The notes under the pieces are model-generated. The model ran no database searches and was not told where the DNA came from. It saw only the letters and a list, made by a program, of their open reading frames with translations. Source: Duodenibacillus intestinigallinarum (GTDB lineage Bacteria; Pseudomonadota; Gammaproteobacteria; Burkholderiales; Burkholderiaceae_F). From it: a DNA stretch of 26,439 nucleotides. The position numbers and the translations under genes were made by a program. The DNA is taken from contig DXAH01000031.1 of the NCBI GenBank assembly GCA_019117105.1, positions 1 through 26,439 on the forward strand. Reading direction: 5' to 3'. Of the stretch, positions 13,442-21,700 are shown in pieces. Position 1 is the first letter of the stretch. Every line of letters starts with the position of its first letter.

Positions 13442-14102
13442 GACGAAAACCAAGAAAAAACCAGCGGCGCCCAAACGGCGCGCAGGCACCACAGCGGGCG
13501 AAAAAGTCCAACGCATTAGTTTACCAACCCGTGGTGCTGACGGCACGGTTCGCATCGTTTCCGGACGCTATAAACGAACGCCCGTGGCCGTCGGTTTGCG
13601 CGACGGACTGCGGCCAACGCCTTCGCGCGTGCGCGAGACGCTTTTCGATTGGTTGCGCCATTTTCTCGGCGATTTTTCCTCGGCGTCGTTTCTGGACATG
13701 TTCGCTGGTAGCGGGGCACTGGGGCTGGAAGCGGCAAGCAACGGCGCCGGACGCGTGGTGCTGCTGGAAAAGGATCGCCAGTCTGCGGCGTCGATTTTGG
13801 CCGTCATTGCCAAACTGCAGGCGCAGGACACCGTGCAGTGCCTTGCTGTCGACGCGTTTGTCTGGGCGCAGCAGGTCAACGAGACTTTTGATGTGGTTTT
13901 CATCGATCCGCCTTTTGCGCTGTCGCTGCATCAGAAGGCTGTGCAGGCCGCCTTGCCGCATCTGAAGAAAGACGGATTCCTTTATCTGGAAAACGAAAGC
14001 GAGATTCCGGATGACATGTTGAGCAAGTGGGGACTGCAAGCCGTGCGTCGCAGCAGGGCGGGAGCCGTTTATTACCTTCTTTGCGTTCGCAGTATCGGGT
14101 AA
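13440..14102 (+). CDS. rsmD: 16S rRNA (guanine(966)-N2)-methyltransferase RsmD
   Basis: A 220-residue protein; residues 1-35 are a basic tail (TKTKKKPAAPKRR), then VRIVSGRYKRTPVAV and LRPTPSRVRETLFDWL, both RsmD signatures. The SAM-binding motif is FLDMFAGSGALGLEA (84-98) and the catalytic N-methylation motif is DPPF (156-159). It methylates G966 of 16S rRNA during 30S assembly. ATG 13440 is the only reasonable start: a longer frame exists but lies antisense within ftsY. The divergent rsmD/ftsY layout matches E. coli. The start codon overlaps that of ftsY, so the promoters of each must lie in or over the other gene; no good ribosome site is seen. coaD follows after 70 bases. Confidence 0.95.
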   Translation: MTKTKKKPAAPKRRAGTTAGEKVQRISLPTRGADGTVRIVSGRYKRTPVAVGLRDGLRPTPSRVRETLFDWLRHFLGDFSSASFLDMFAGSGALGLEAASNGAGRVVLLEKDRQSAASILAVIAKLQAQDTVQCLAVDAFVWAQQVNETFDVVFIDPPFALSLHQKAVQAALPHLKKDGFLYLENESEIPDDMLSKWGLQAVRRSRAGAVYYLLCVRSIG

Positions 14103-14131
14103 AATTATTTATTTCTCATATTTTGATGAAG

Positions 14132-14159
14132 GAGCGCGGGTCTTTTCGGATGCGCGCTC
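14132..14159 (+). promoter_or_regulatory. hairpin directly upstream of coaD
   Basis: GAGCGCG (14132-14138) and CGCGCTC (14153-14159) are exact complements around a 14-base loop, ending 13 bases before the coaD ATG. The AAGGAG just before the stem is too far from that ATG to be its ribosome site unless the hairpin folds and brings it close. A role in translation control is inference. Confidence 0.4.
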
Positions 14160-14172
14160 AGCCTTAAATCGC

Positions 14173-14682
14173 ATGACGACGGCCGTCTATCCCGGAACAT
14201 TTGACCCCTTTACGCTCGGGCACCTAGATGTGCTTAAACGAGCGGCGCGCCTCTTTGACCGCGTGATTCTCGCGGTGGCCGAAAGCGAAAAGAAAAAAAC
14301 GCTTTTTACTTTGGAAGAGCGTATCGCCTTGGCGCAAGCCTCCTGTGAAGAGGAACAAGGGCTTGAAAACGTGACGGTGGAAGGCTTTCGCGGATTGTTG
14401 TGTGATTTTGCCAAGGCCCGCGGCGTGACCGTGTCCGTACGAGGCGCGCGTGCTGTGAGCGACTTTGAGTATGAGTTTCAGATGGCCGGCATGAATCGTA
14501 CGTTGATGCCGCAGGTCGAAACGATTTTTCTGATGCCCGCCCTCGAGTGTCAATTCGTGAGCGGCAGCTTCGTTCGTGAAATCGCTGCTTTGGGTGGCGA
14601 TGTCTCCGGCTTTGTGCCGCAACCCGTGCGTTGTGCTCTGCAGCAGCGCTTCGCCGAGAAAAACGCAGCCGTTAGGGATTGA
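14173..14682 (+). CDS. coaD: phosphopantetheine adenylyltransferase CoaD
   Basis: A 169-residue nucleotidyltransferase starting MTTAVYPGTFDPFTLGHLDV, with the nucleotide-binding TxGH motif (residues 14-17: TLGH). RGARAVSDFEYEFQMAGMNR and the C-terminal VSGSFVREIA motif complete the CoaD pattern; the length is standard. It transfers AMP from ATP to 4'-phosphopantetheine, the penultimate step of coenzyme A synthesis. The rsmD-coaD pairing is common in bacteria. It probably shares a transcript with rsmD, although the 70-base gap carries a hairpin. No terminator is visible before the antiporter gene 52 bases downstream. Confidence 0.97.
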   Translation: MTTAVYPGTFDPFTLGHLDVLKRAARLFDRVILAVAESEKKKTLFTLEERIALAQASCEEEQGLENVTVEGFRGLLCDFAKARGVTVSVRGARAVSDFEYEFQMAGMNRTLMPQVETIFLMPALECQFVSGSFVREIAALGGDVSGFVPQPVRCALQQRFAEKNAAVRD

Positions 14683-14734
14683 CTGATCCTGAGTCGAGCT
14701 GCTTGAAGACAACAAACAACAAAGGAAACACAAA

Positions 14735-16276
14735 ATGGAACCCTATGCTGCCGAGTGGTGGTCGATTGTTCCTCCGATTGTGGCCATTGGCCTCGCGCTT
14801 CTGACCAAGGAAGTGTTCTCATCTCTGCTGGTGGGCATCTTCACTGGCACGCTCATCTACGCGGTGGGCACAGACGCCAACATCGTGATGGGCACGCTGG
14901 AGACGGCCTTTACGATGATGGCCAAAAAGGTGGACTTCAATATTCTCATCTTCTGTTCGCTGCTGGGGGCGTTGGTCTACCTGATCAGCTTGTCGGGAGG
15001 TACGGTGGCTTATGGCAAGGCATCAACGAAGGTCATTCGCGGACGCCGTTCGTCCTTGGCTGCAACGGGAGGCTTGGGGATCGCCATCTTCATTGACGAC
15101 TACTTCAACTGCCTCACTGTCGGCACCGTCATGCGCCCGATTACGGATGTCTACAAAATCAGCCGTGCCAAACTTGCCTACATCATTGACAGCACGGCTG
15201 CACCCGTGTGCATCATTGCTCCGATTTCTTCCTGGGCGGCTGCCGTCGGCTCTTCGCTTAAGGATACCGGTGTGTTTGAGAGCGAGCTCGGCGCCTTTGT
15301 GGCTACGATTCCGTGGAATTTCTACGCCATTTTCTCTCTTTTGCTGGTGTTCTTCCTTTGCTGTACGGACTTTGACTTCGGTCCGATGCGTCGCGCCGAA
15401 GAGCAGGCAAGCCGGCAGAGTGTTGATGTCACGGCTTCCGGAGGAACGGCTGACGAAAAGCTCAAGTACAACCCCAACGGCACGACCTGGGACATGTTGG
15501 TTCCGCTCGGCGCGCTCATCGTGTTTGCCGTGCTGGCTCTGATGTATACCGGCGGCTATTGGGGCACTGACGCCAAGTACCACACCTTCATGGCCGCCAT
15601 CGGCAATTCCTCGGCTTCAATCTCGCTGGTGTTTGCTTCCTTCGGTGCACTGATGGTGGCATTGCTCATGTATGTGCCGCGCAAGCTGATGACGTTTGCC
15701 CAGTTTGCCGAAGGTTCGGTTGAAGGCATGAAGCTGATGCTGCCCGCAAACATCATCCTCATTCTGGCTTGGACGCTTTCGGGCGTTTGCCGCGATCTGC
15801 TTTCGGCGCCGCAGTTCATGCAGCATGTGGTGACCTCTTCGGGTATGGGAGCGATGTTCCTGCCCGTGATCGTCTTTGCGATCGCCGCCTTCCTGGCCTT
15901 TTCCATGGGTACTGCCTGGGGCACTTTCGGCATTCTGATTCCGATCGTGGTGCCGATTGTTGAAGTGCTCGACCCGAACCTTACGGTGGTGGTTCTGTCG
16001 GCTACGCTTGCCGGCTCGGTCTTCGGCGATCACTGCTCTCCGATTTCGGATACGACGATTCTGTCGTCTGCGGGCGCAGGCTGTGCGCACATCGAACACG
16101 TTTCGACTCAATTGCCGTATGCATTGCTGGTTGCCGGTTCGGCAGGCGTTGGCTACTTGGTGGCCGGCGTCTCGGGCGGCAGTCTGTGGATGAGCTGGCT
16201 TGCAACGGCGGTGGTGTTGTTCGGCGTGACAATTTTCCTGCATGTCAAAGAGGGACGCTCTGCGTCTAAAGCGTAA
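14735..16276 (+). CDS. NhaC-family Na+/H+ antiporter (or related organic-anion antiporter)
   Basis: A 513-residue polytopic inner-membrane protein with about 11-12 hydrophobic segments. Landmarks of the NhaC ion-transporter superfamily are present: IFIDDYFNCLTVGTVMRPIT, DSTAAPVCIIAPISSWAA, the second-half GTAWGTFGILIPI and GDHCSPISDTTILSSAGAG. The buried acidic residues in DDYFN and SDTT are those expected for cation coupling. Family members exchange Na+ for H+, and some exchange malate/lactate or other substrates, so the substrate is left open. ATG 14735 has AAAGGA nine bases upstream. It lies 52 bases after coaD without an intervening terminator; a stem (GCGGCC/GGCCGC, 16285-16316) without a T run follows the stop. 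Confidence 0.88.
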   Translation: MEPYAAEWWSIVPPIVAIGLALLTKEVFSSLLVGIFTGTLIYAVGTDANIVMGTLETAFTMMAKKVDFNILIFCSLLGALVYLISLSGGTVAYGKASTKVIRGRRSSLAATGGLGIAIFIDDYFNCLTVGTVMRPITDVYKISRAKLAYIIDSTAAPVCIIAPISSWAAAVGSSLKDTGVFESELGAFVATIPWNFYAIFSLLLVFFLCCTDFDFGPMRRAEEQASRQSVDVTASGGTADEKLKYNPNGTTWDMLVPLGALIVFAVLALMYTGGYWGTDAKYHTFMAAIGNSSASISLVFASFGALMVALLMYVPRKLMTFAQFAEGSVEGMKLMLPANIILILAWTLSGVCRDLLSAPQFMQHVVTSSGMGAMFLPVIVFAIAAFLAFSMGTAWGTFGILIPIVVPIVEVLDPNLTVVVLSATLAGSVFGDHCSPISDTTILSSAGAGCAHIEHVSTQLPYALLVAGSAGVGYLVAGVSGGSLWMSWLATAVVLFGVTIFLHVKEGRSASKA

Positions 16277-16294
16277 CAATCCTTGCGGCCAGAG

Positions 16295-16322
16295 TTCGCA
16301 GAAACGCTCAGGCCGCTACAAT
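16295..16322 (+). promoter_or_regulatory. possible sigma70 promoter for lptFG
   Basis: TTCGCA (16295-16300), 16 bases, TACAAT (16317-16322). The -10 is good and the -35 weak. It overlaps the stem (16285-16316) that follows nhaC. A transcript would begin near 16329 and have a leader of about 45 nt. Confidence 0.4.
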
Positions 16323-16343
16323 CCCACCAAGGTTTTTGAGTAG

Positions 16344-16367
16344 CGCCCGCGATCCGGCGGGCGTTTT
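16344..16367 (+). terminator. terminator-like hairpin immediately before lptF
   Basis: CGCCCGC (16344-16350), six-base loop, GCGGGCG (16357-16363) and TTTT. The ATG of lptF follows six bases after the T run, leaving no room for a promoter or a normal ribosome site. It could end nhaC transcripts, or act as an attenuator or initiation-blocking hairpin in the lptF leader. Confidence 0.55.
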
Positions 16368-16373
16368 GAGTGC

Positions 16374-17501
16374 ATGATTTTTAATCGACTGTTGGTCAAC
16401 GAATTCGCAAGCAGCGCCGGGGGTGTCTTCACGGTGCTTTTTTCGGTCGTGGTGACGATCGGGCTTGTGACCATTTTGGGCGAGGCTGCCGGAGGCAAAA
16501 TTGACTCTCGCTCCGTGTTTGAGCTGATGGCCTACTCGTCGTTTACCAATCTGCCGGCATTGCTGTCGCTGTCAATCTTCATTGCCGTCCTGATGGTCAT
16601 GATGCGCAGTTGGCAGGATAGCGAAATCCCCGTTTGGTTCAGTTCCGGCGGATTGAGTTTGTTGCGTTGGATCGCTCCGGTTCTGCGATTTGCCATGCCG
16701 ATGATCATCTTGGTGGGCGTGATTTCGATTGCGGTGACGCCTTGGGCAAAAGATCAGATTGAGCGTACGGCGCAGCAATTCGAGCAACGCGACGATGTCA
16801 ACCGCATTGCCCCCGGACGTTTTATTGAGACAATGGGCGGACGCCGCATCTTCTTCATCGAGGAGGTCAGTCCGGACGGTTCTTCGGTTAAAAATGTCTT
16901 CATGAGTGAGCAAAACGGTGAGAGTGAAATCATCGTGCGTGCCGCTTCGGGGGAAGTACGGGCGACCGACAAAGGCGAGCGTTACGTGGTGCTCAAAAAC
17001 GGCCGTCGCTACGACACGAGCCGAAACGGGGACGCCGCCTGGCGCGTGACCGAGTTCGACACCTACGAAATTCGCATCGGCACGCGTGCCGAACAGGCCT
17101 ACATCAGCCGCGACGTGGAAACCATGACGTTTGAAAAACTTCTGGAACTGGATACGTCGCACGCCAAGGCCGAAATCGTCTGGCGCCTGTGCTGGCCTTT
17201 GGCGGCCTTCAACCTGGCGCTTCTGGCCATCCCTCTGTCCTACACCAACCCGCGCGCCGGTCGCAGCATGAGTCTGATTCTGGCCGTGCTGATCTTTATT
17301 CTGTATCTCAACGGCATCTCGGTGGCCGAAAGCTGGATCAAGACCGAGAAGGTCAATTGGATTGTTGCGCTGGTCGGACTCAACGGCACGGTCACATTGG
17401 TGACGGCGCTACTATTCATACGGCGCGTCTGGATGCAGCGATGGATACCGCTTGCGATTTCCGAACTGCCCTACAAGCTTCTCGGGAGGGATAAATCGTG
17501 A
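16374..17501 (+). CDS. lptF: LPS export ABC transporter permease LptF
   Basis: A 375-residue protein starting MIFNRLLVNEF, with the LptF/LptG (YjgP/YjgQ) layout: three N-terminal TM segments (around 15-35, 55-77 and 100-122), a periplasmic beta-jellyroll domain of about 140 residues (including RNGDAAWRVTEFDTYEIRIG), and three C-terminal TM segments (LCWPLAAFNLALLAIPLSYT, MSLILAVLIFILYLNG, IVALVGLNGTVTLVTALLF). Together with LptG and the LptB ATPase it extracts LPS from the inner membrane and passes it to LptC/LptA. It overlaps lptG by four bases (GTGA), so the two are translationally coupled. The start has no good ribosome site and lies just behind a terminator-like hairpin. Confidence 0.94.
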   Translation: MIFNRLLVNEFASSAGGVFTVLFSVVVTIGLVTILGEAAGGKIDSRSVFELMAYSSFTNLPALLSLSIFIAVLMVMMRSWQDSEIPVWFSSGGLSLLRWIAPVLRFAMPMIILVGVISIAVTPWAKDQIERTAQQFEQRDDVNRIAPGRFIETMGGRRIFFIEEVSPDGSSVKNVFMSEQNGESEIIVRAASGEVRATDKGERYVVLKNGRRYDTSRNGDAAWRVTEFDTYEIRIGTRAEQAYISRDVETMTFEKLLELDTSHAKAEIVWRLCWPLAAFNLALLAIPLSYTNPRAGRSMSLILAVLIFILYLNGISVAESWIKTEKVNWIVALVGLNGTVTLVTALLFIRRVWMQRWIPLAISELPYKLLGRDKS

Positions 17502-18637
17502 AGGTCCTGACCCGACACGTTGCCAAAGAAGTTTTGATCGCCACCCTCTTTGTGCTGGTGGCGCTCGTTGCGCTCATCGCTTTTTTCGATCTGGTTAGCC
17601 AGGCTCGAAACATCGGCAATCGATACAGTATTTCGATGGCGCTTTTTTTGACGATGCTCAAGCTCCCGTCTCGCCTCTACGAAGTGATGCCGATTGCGGC
17701 TCTGTTGGGCGCCGTCTACACGATGAGCCGGCTCGCCTCCAATTCCGAATTCACCATCATGCGTGTGGCGGGCCTGTCGCCCTTCCGTCTGGCGGGAATG
17801 ATGACGGTGCCGGCGCTCATCTTGATTGCCATGACCTATTGCTTGGGTGAGTGGCTGACCCCTGCGGCCGACATGATGCGCAACGACATGGACAACATCC
17901 TTTTTAACCGGAAACTTTCGGCAAGAGGTTATTCGTCGGGTGTCTGGGTGAAGGACAATGTCAAGGAGCAGCAAAACGCCGGTCAGGCGACGGTGCGCTT
18001 TGTGAACGTACACAACCTGATTGCGGGCGAACACAGCCGCACGGGAGCCTGGCGCGTTTTTGAGTTCGACAAGGACGGCAGTCTGATTCGCGTGCTGCAT
18101 GCGCCTGAAGCCAGCTACATTTCCGGCCGAGGCTGGCACCTCAAGGATGCCAAGGTCGAAACGCTCCCCAAGATTACGCACGATGAAACGCCCATGGTGG
18201 AAAAGAGTTCCGCCCGCAAGGACGTGGATTTGATGCTTCCGTCCGAAATGCGACCTGAAATTCTGGGCGTGCTGACCATTAAGCCGGAGCGCATGGGGAT
18301 TTCAGATCTCTGGCAATACATCGCGCACCTGAAGGAGACGAAGCAAACATCGGATCGCTACCAGGTGGCGCTCTGGTCGAAGGTGTTCTATCCCTTGGCC
18401 ATATTCGTAATGCTGGCCGTGGCAATGCCCTTTGCGTACCTCAATACGCGATCGGGCGGCGTATCGATCAAGATCTTCGCCGGGCTGATGATCGGCATTT
18501 CGTTCTATGCGCTCAACAACATCTTCTCTTTCCTCGGGGTCTTGAACACATGGCACCCGATGGTGGTGGCGGTGGTGCCGACAAGCGTCATGCTGATATG
18601 CGCGGCAGTAGCCCTGTGGCTGCTGGAGCGACGGTAG
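17498..18637 (+). CDS. lptG: LPS export ABC transporter permease LptG
   Basis: A 379-residue partner of LptF starting with GTG (MKVLTRHVAKEVL). TM segments lie at roughly 12-34, 60-80 and 100-122, followed by a periplasmic domain (residues 125-295) and three C-terminal TMs (YPLAIFVMLAVAMPFAYLNT, FAGLMIGISFYALNNIFSF, MVVAVVPTSVMLICAAVALW). The SRLASNSEFTIMRVAGLSPF segment is the cytoplasmic coupling loop for the LptB ATPase and is typical of LptG. It completes the inner-membrane LPS extractor with LptF; the Lpt bridge genes lptA, lptB and lptC are not in this window. It ends in an intrinsic terminator and is convergent with the SNF2 gene. Confidence 0.95.
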   Translation: MKVLTRHVAKEVLIATLFVLVALVALIAFFDLVSQARNIGNRYSISMALFLTMLKLPSRLYEVMPIAALLGAVYTMSRLASNSEFTIMRVAGLSPFRLAGMMTVPALILIAMTYCLGEWLTPAADMMRNDMDNILFNRKLSARGYSSGVWVKDNVKEQQNAGQATVRFVNVHNLIAGEHSRTGAWRVFEFDKDGSLIRVLHAPEASYISGRGWHLKDAKVETLPKITHDETPMVEKSSARKDVDLMLPSEMRPEILGVLTIKPERMGISDLWQYIAHLKETKQTSDRYQVALWSKVFYPLAIFVMLAVAMPFAYLNTRSGGVSIKIFAGLMIGISFYALNNIFSFLGVLNTWHPMVVAVVPTSVMLICAAVALWLLERR

Positions 18638-18648
18638 CGGCCGCCCAA

Positions 18649-18699
18649 CTACGAAAAGAAACGCTGCGAGAGCCTCTGGAGGTTTTCGTAGCGTTTTTT
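18649..18699 (+). terminator. lptFG terminator with two mutually exclusive stems
   Basis: AAACGCT (18659-18665) can pair with AGCGTTT (18690-18696) followed by a six-T run, a normal terminator. Alternatively CTACGAAAA (18649-18657) pairs exactly with TTTTCGTAG (18683-18691), whose right arm shares two bases with the terminator stem. The two folds compete slightly or stack. Confidence 0.7.
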
Positions 18700-18709
18700 A
18701 TGGGAGCCG

Positions 18710-21700
18710 TCATGCGGCGATGCTCTTGGGATCCAGCGTAAAGAGCGACTGCAGTTCGGCAGCGGAAAGCTCACCGATCCAAGTTTCTCCCGTGGCTACG
18801 GTGAGATCGGCCAGATTGCGCTTTTCCATGAGCATTTCGTTGATGCGCTCTTCAAAGGTTCCCGCCGTCACGAAGCGATAGACGAGAACGTCGCGTCTTT
18901 GTCCGATGCGGTAGGCGCGGTCGGTGGCCTGTGCTTCAACGGCCGGATTCCACCACAGGTCGTAATGCACGACGCAGCTTGCCGCCGTGAGATTAAGACC
19001 TGTGCCGCCCGCTTTGAGAGAAATGATCATGGCGTGAACGGAACGATCTGTTTGGAAGCGATCGACCATAACTTGACGTGCCTTGACGGAGACGCCTCCG
19101 TGAAGGAAGTCGGGCCTATGACCGGTTGCTTTTTCGATCCAGGTCTGCAGGCGCTCTCCCATTTCCCGGTATTGCGTGAAAATGAGCACCTTGCGACCGG
19201 CTTCCCGACAGTGCCCGAGAATGTCAAAGAGGGCGGCAGCCTTGCCGGAGTCAGGCGTTGCCGTTTCCGTCTTGAGATATTGCGAGGGCGAATTGCAGAT
19301 TTGCTTCATGCTCGTGATGAGCTTGAGCACTTCACCGCGGCGGATGGTGCGGATGTCGGTGCCTTGCGGATCTTCGACCGCTTTCTCCTCGAGTTTTTTG
19401 AGCTTTTTCATGTGCGCTTCGAGCACCTTGCTGTAAAGCGCGGCCTGTTCCGCCGTGAGGTTCGTGAACTGATCCACCGTGTTGCGTTCGGGCAGATCGG
19501 CGATGATGGACTTGTCGCTTTTCAGACGACGCAGCATGAAGGGGGCCGTCAGGCGGCGGAACGCTTCGGCGGCCGATTCGCTGTGATCGGTTTCGATCGG
19601 AGCGGCGAAAGTCTCCGTGAAATCCTTGAGCGATCCCAGAAGGCGCGGCTGGACGGTTTCCAGAATCGACCAGTATTCGCTCAATCGATTTTCAACGGGT
19701 GTACCTGTCATGGCGATCGTCTGAGAGGCGTTGAGGGATTTGGCCGACACGGACTGGCCTGATGTGGCGTTTTTCACGGCCTGCGCCTCATCGAGCACCA
19801 ACAGGCGCCACTTGTACCCCGCCAATTTTTCCGTTTCCCGGCGCATCAGCCCGTATGTCGTCAGCGTGACGTCGGGGAGGTCTTTGACGGCTTCGGGCAG
19901 CACGCGACTGGTGCCGTGATAGATACCTACGGAAAGAGAGGGCGCGAATTTGGTGATTTCGCGCTGCCAGTTGGTCATGAGCGTGGTCGGTACAACGACA
20001 AGTGCCTTGGCTTTGGTCAGTTCGCCGTCGTTTTTGAGCTGAAGCAGTGTGGCGATCACCTGCAGTGTCTTTCCGAGCCCCATGTCGTCGGCAATCAGGG
20101 CGCCGATGCCGAGACGAAGGTTTTTCATGAGCCACGAAAAGCCGCGAGCCTGATAAGGGCGAAGCGTGGCGTGAAGGTTCTCAGGAGGTGAAATTTCGTC
20201 GATCTCGGTGAGGCGCTTAAGTCGTTTGCGGATTTCGTCGCTCACGAGCACTTCGGCCTGTCGGCCTTTGTTTTCATAGTTGCCCATTAGTGCCGCGCGC
20301 ATTTTTTCCAGATAGGTGGGCTGCGGTTGCTTATCAACGGTTTCTGCCATTCGCGCGAGCTCGGTCGGATCGAGGTAGACGAAATCGTCGCCGACCTGCA
20401 CGACTTCGCCGACGTGCTTGGCAAGCTCCGTGAGTTCCTCCTTCGTGAGTTCCCGATCGCCTACGGCCACGCGCCAGTCAAAGCGTGAGAAGGCGTCTTT
20501 GCCCAAAAACGATTTACCGGTGCCGGCGTCCAGGTGTGCCACCAGACGCGGTTTGAGAAGGTTTTTGAGGCGTTCGGGCAACATCACGGCCACGCCCAAA
20601 AGTGTGAGCACCGGAGCGACTTCAAAGAGAAAGTCCTTGAGTTCGGATCGTTCAACCGTCACGGGGCTTCCGCCGGTTGCTTCAATGCGGTTCAATGACG
20701 GGTAAGCCGAAGTGAGCGTTTTAAGAACGGAGACGGCGGCAAAGCGTTCGTTTTGAAAGCGGCTTTCCTTGAGCAAACGCTTGAGCATCACCGGCCGCTT
20801 GGTGGAAAACACTGTGGTTTGCGAGGTGGTCTCGTTGTCAAAAAGCGAACCGTCGCTTTCTTCCGACACGTCGACTTGAGCGGGATCGACTTCCCGACCC
20901 AGAATGCCGTAGTTGATTTTGATGCCGTCCGGGTGTGTACGTACCGTCAATACGGGGCGCCACGGGTAGACGTTGCCTAATAGAAAGGCGCGCAGGCCGC
21001 GCAGCATGGTCTTGAGCATGCTTTCGGGCAGGAGGTGGTTTTTTGGCAACGGTGTTTGCATTGCCAAAAGAAGCAGTAGCGAACGGGTGTCGGCTAGAGC
21101 CTTAATGTCGCCTGCGACAAGCTTCATCAGAGCGCAAAGCGCAGCGGTAAGCGCCAGGAAAACGGTCTGACGGGCAAATCCCTCACCGCTTGGAACGACG
21201 GTGGAGCTGAACAATCGGTTTGCGTACGGCTGGCAGGCTCGGGTCAGTTGCTCAACAAGCTGCGCGACGTGACGGTTGCGAACGGCAGGAGTCCACATGA
21301 AAAACGGTACAGCCTGCGGGTTGTTTTGCGGGACGACCAGAGCAGGCACTACGGCCGAGTTCATCAGCAGTCGAGCGGCAAGCTGTGTGATCTCGCGCCA
21401 ACATTCGACTTCCGGCGCCGACTCCTGCGCGTACACGACGGGCATCGTCAACAGGACTTCGAAAATGTCGGAGGAGTCGGTGAGTGTGAGACGCCGCGCT
21501 TTTCCTGCCGTGTCCCGCACGTGAACAGCGAGTTCTGCGCTCAAGCCCTCATCGGCGTCACAGACGGCTTTTACGGAAACTCTCAGAGATGCGAGCGCCG
21601 ACTCGTCGACCGTGATTTTCTTTTGGAATAAATGTGACGAGAGGCAGTAGCCCAGCCAATCCGAGGCGTCGGAATAGGAAATTCGGCGCCTCAGCTCCTT

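Noticed and set aside
13442..13555. Longer FtsY start at 13555
   Set aside because: The added residues are antisense to rsmD and unlike any FtsY A domain; MGFFSRLK at 13441 is the natural start.
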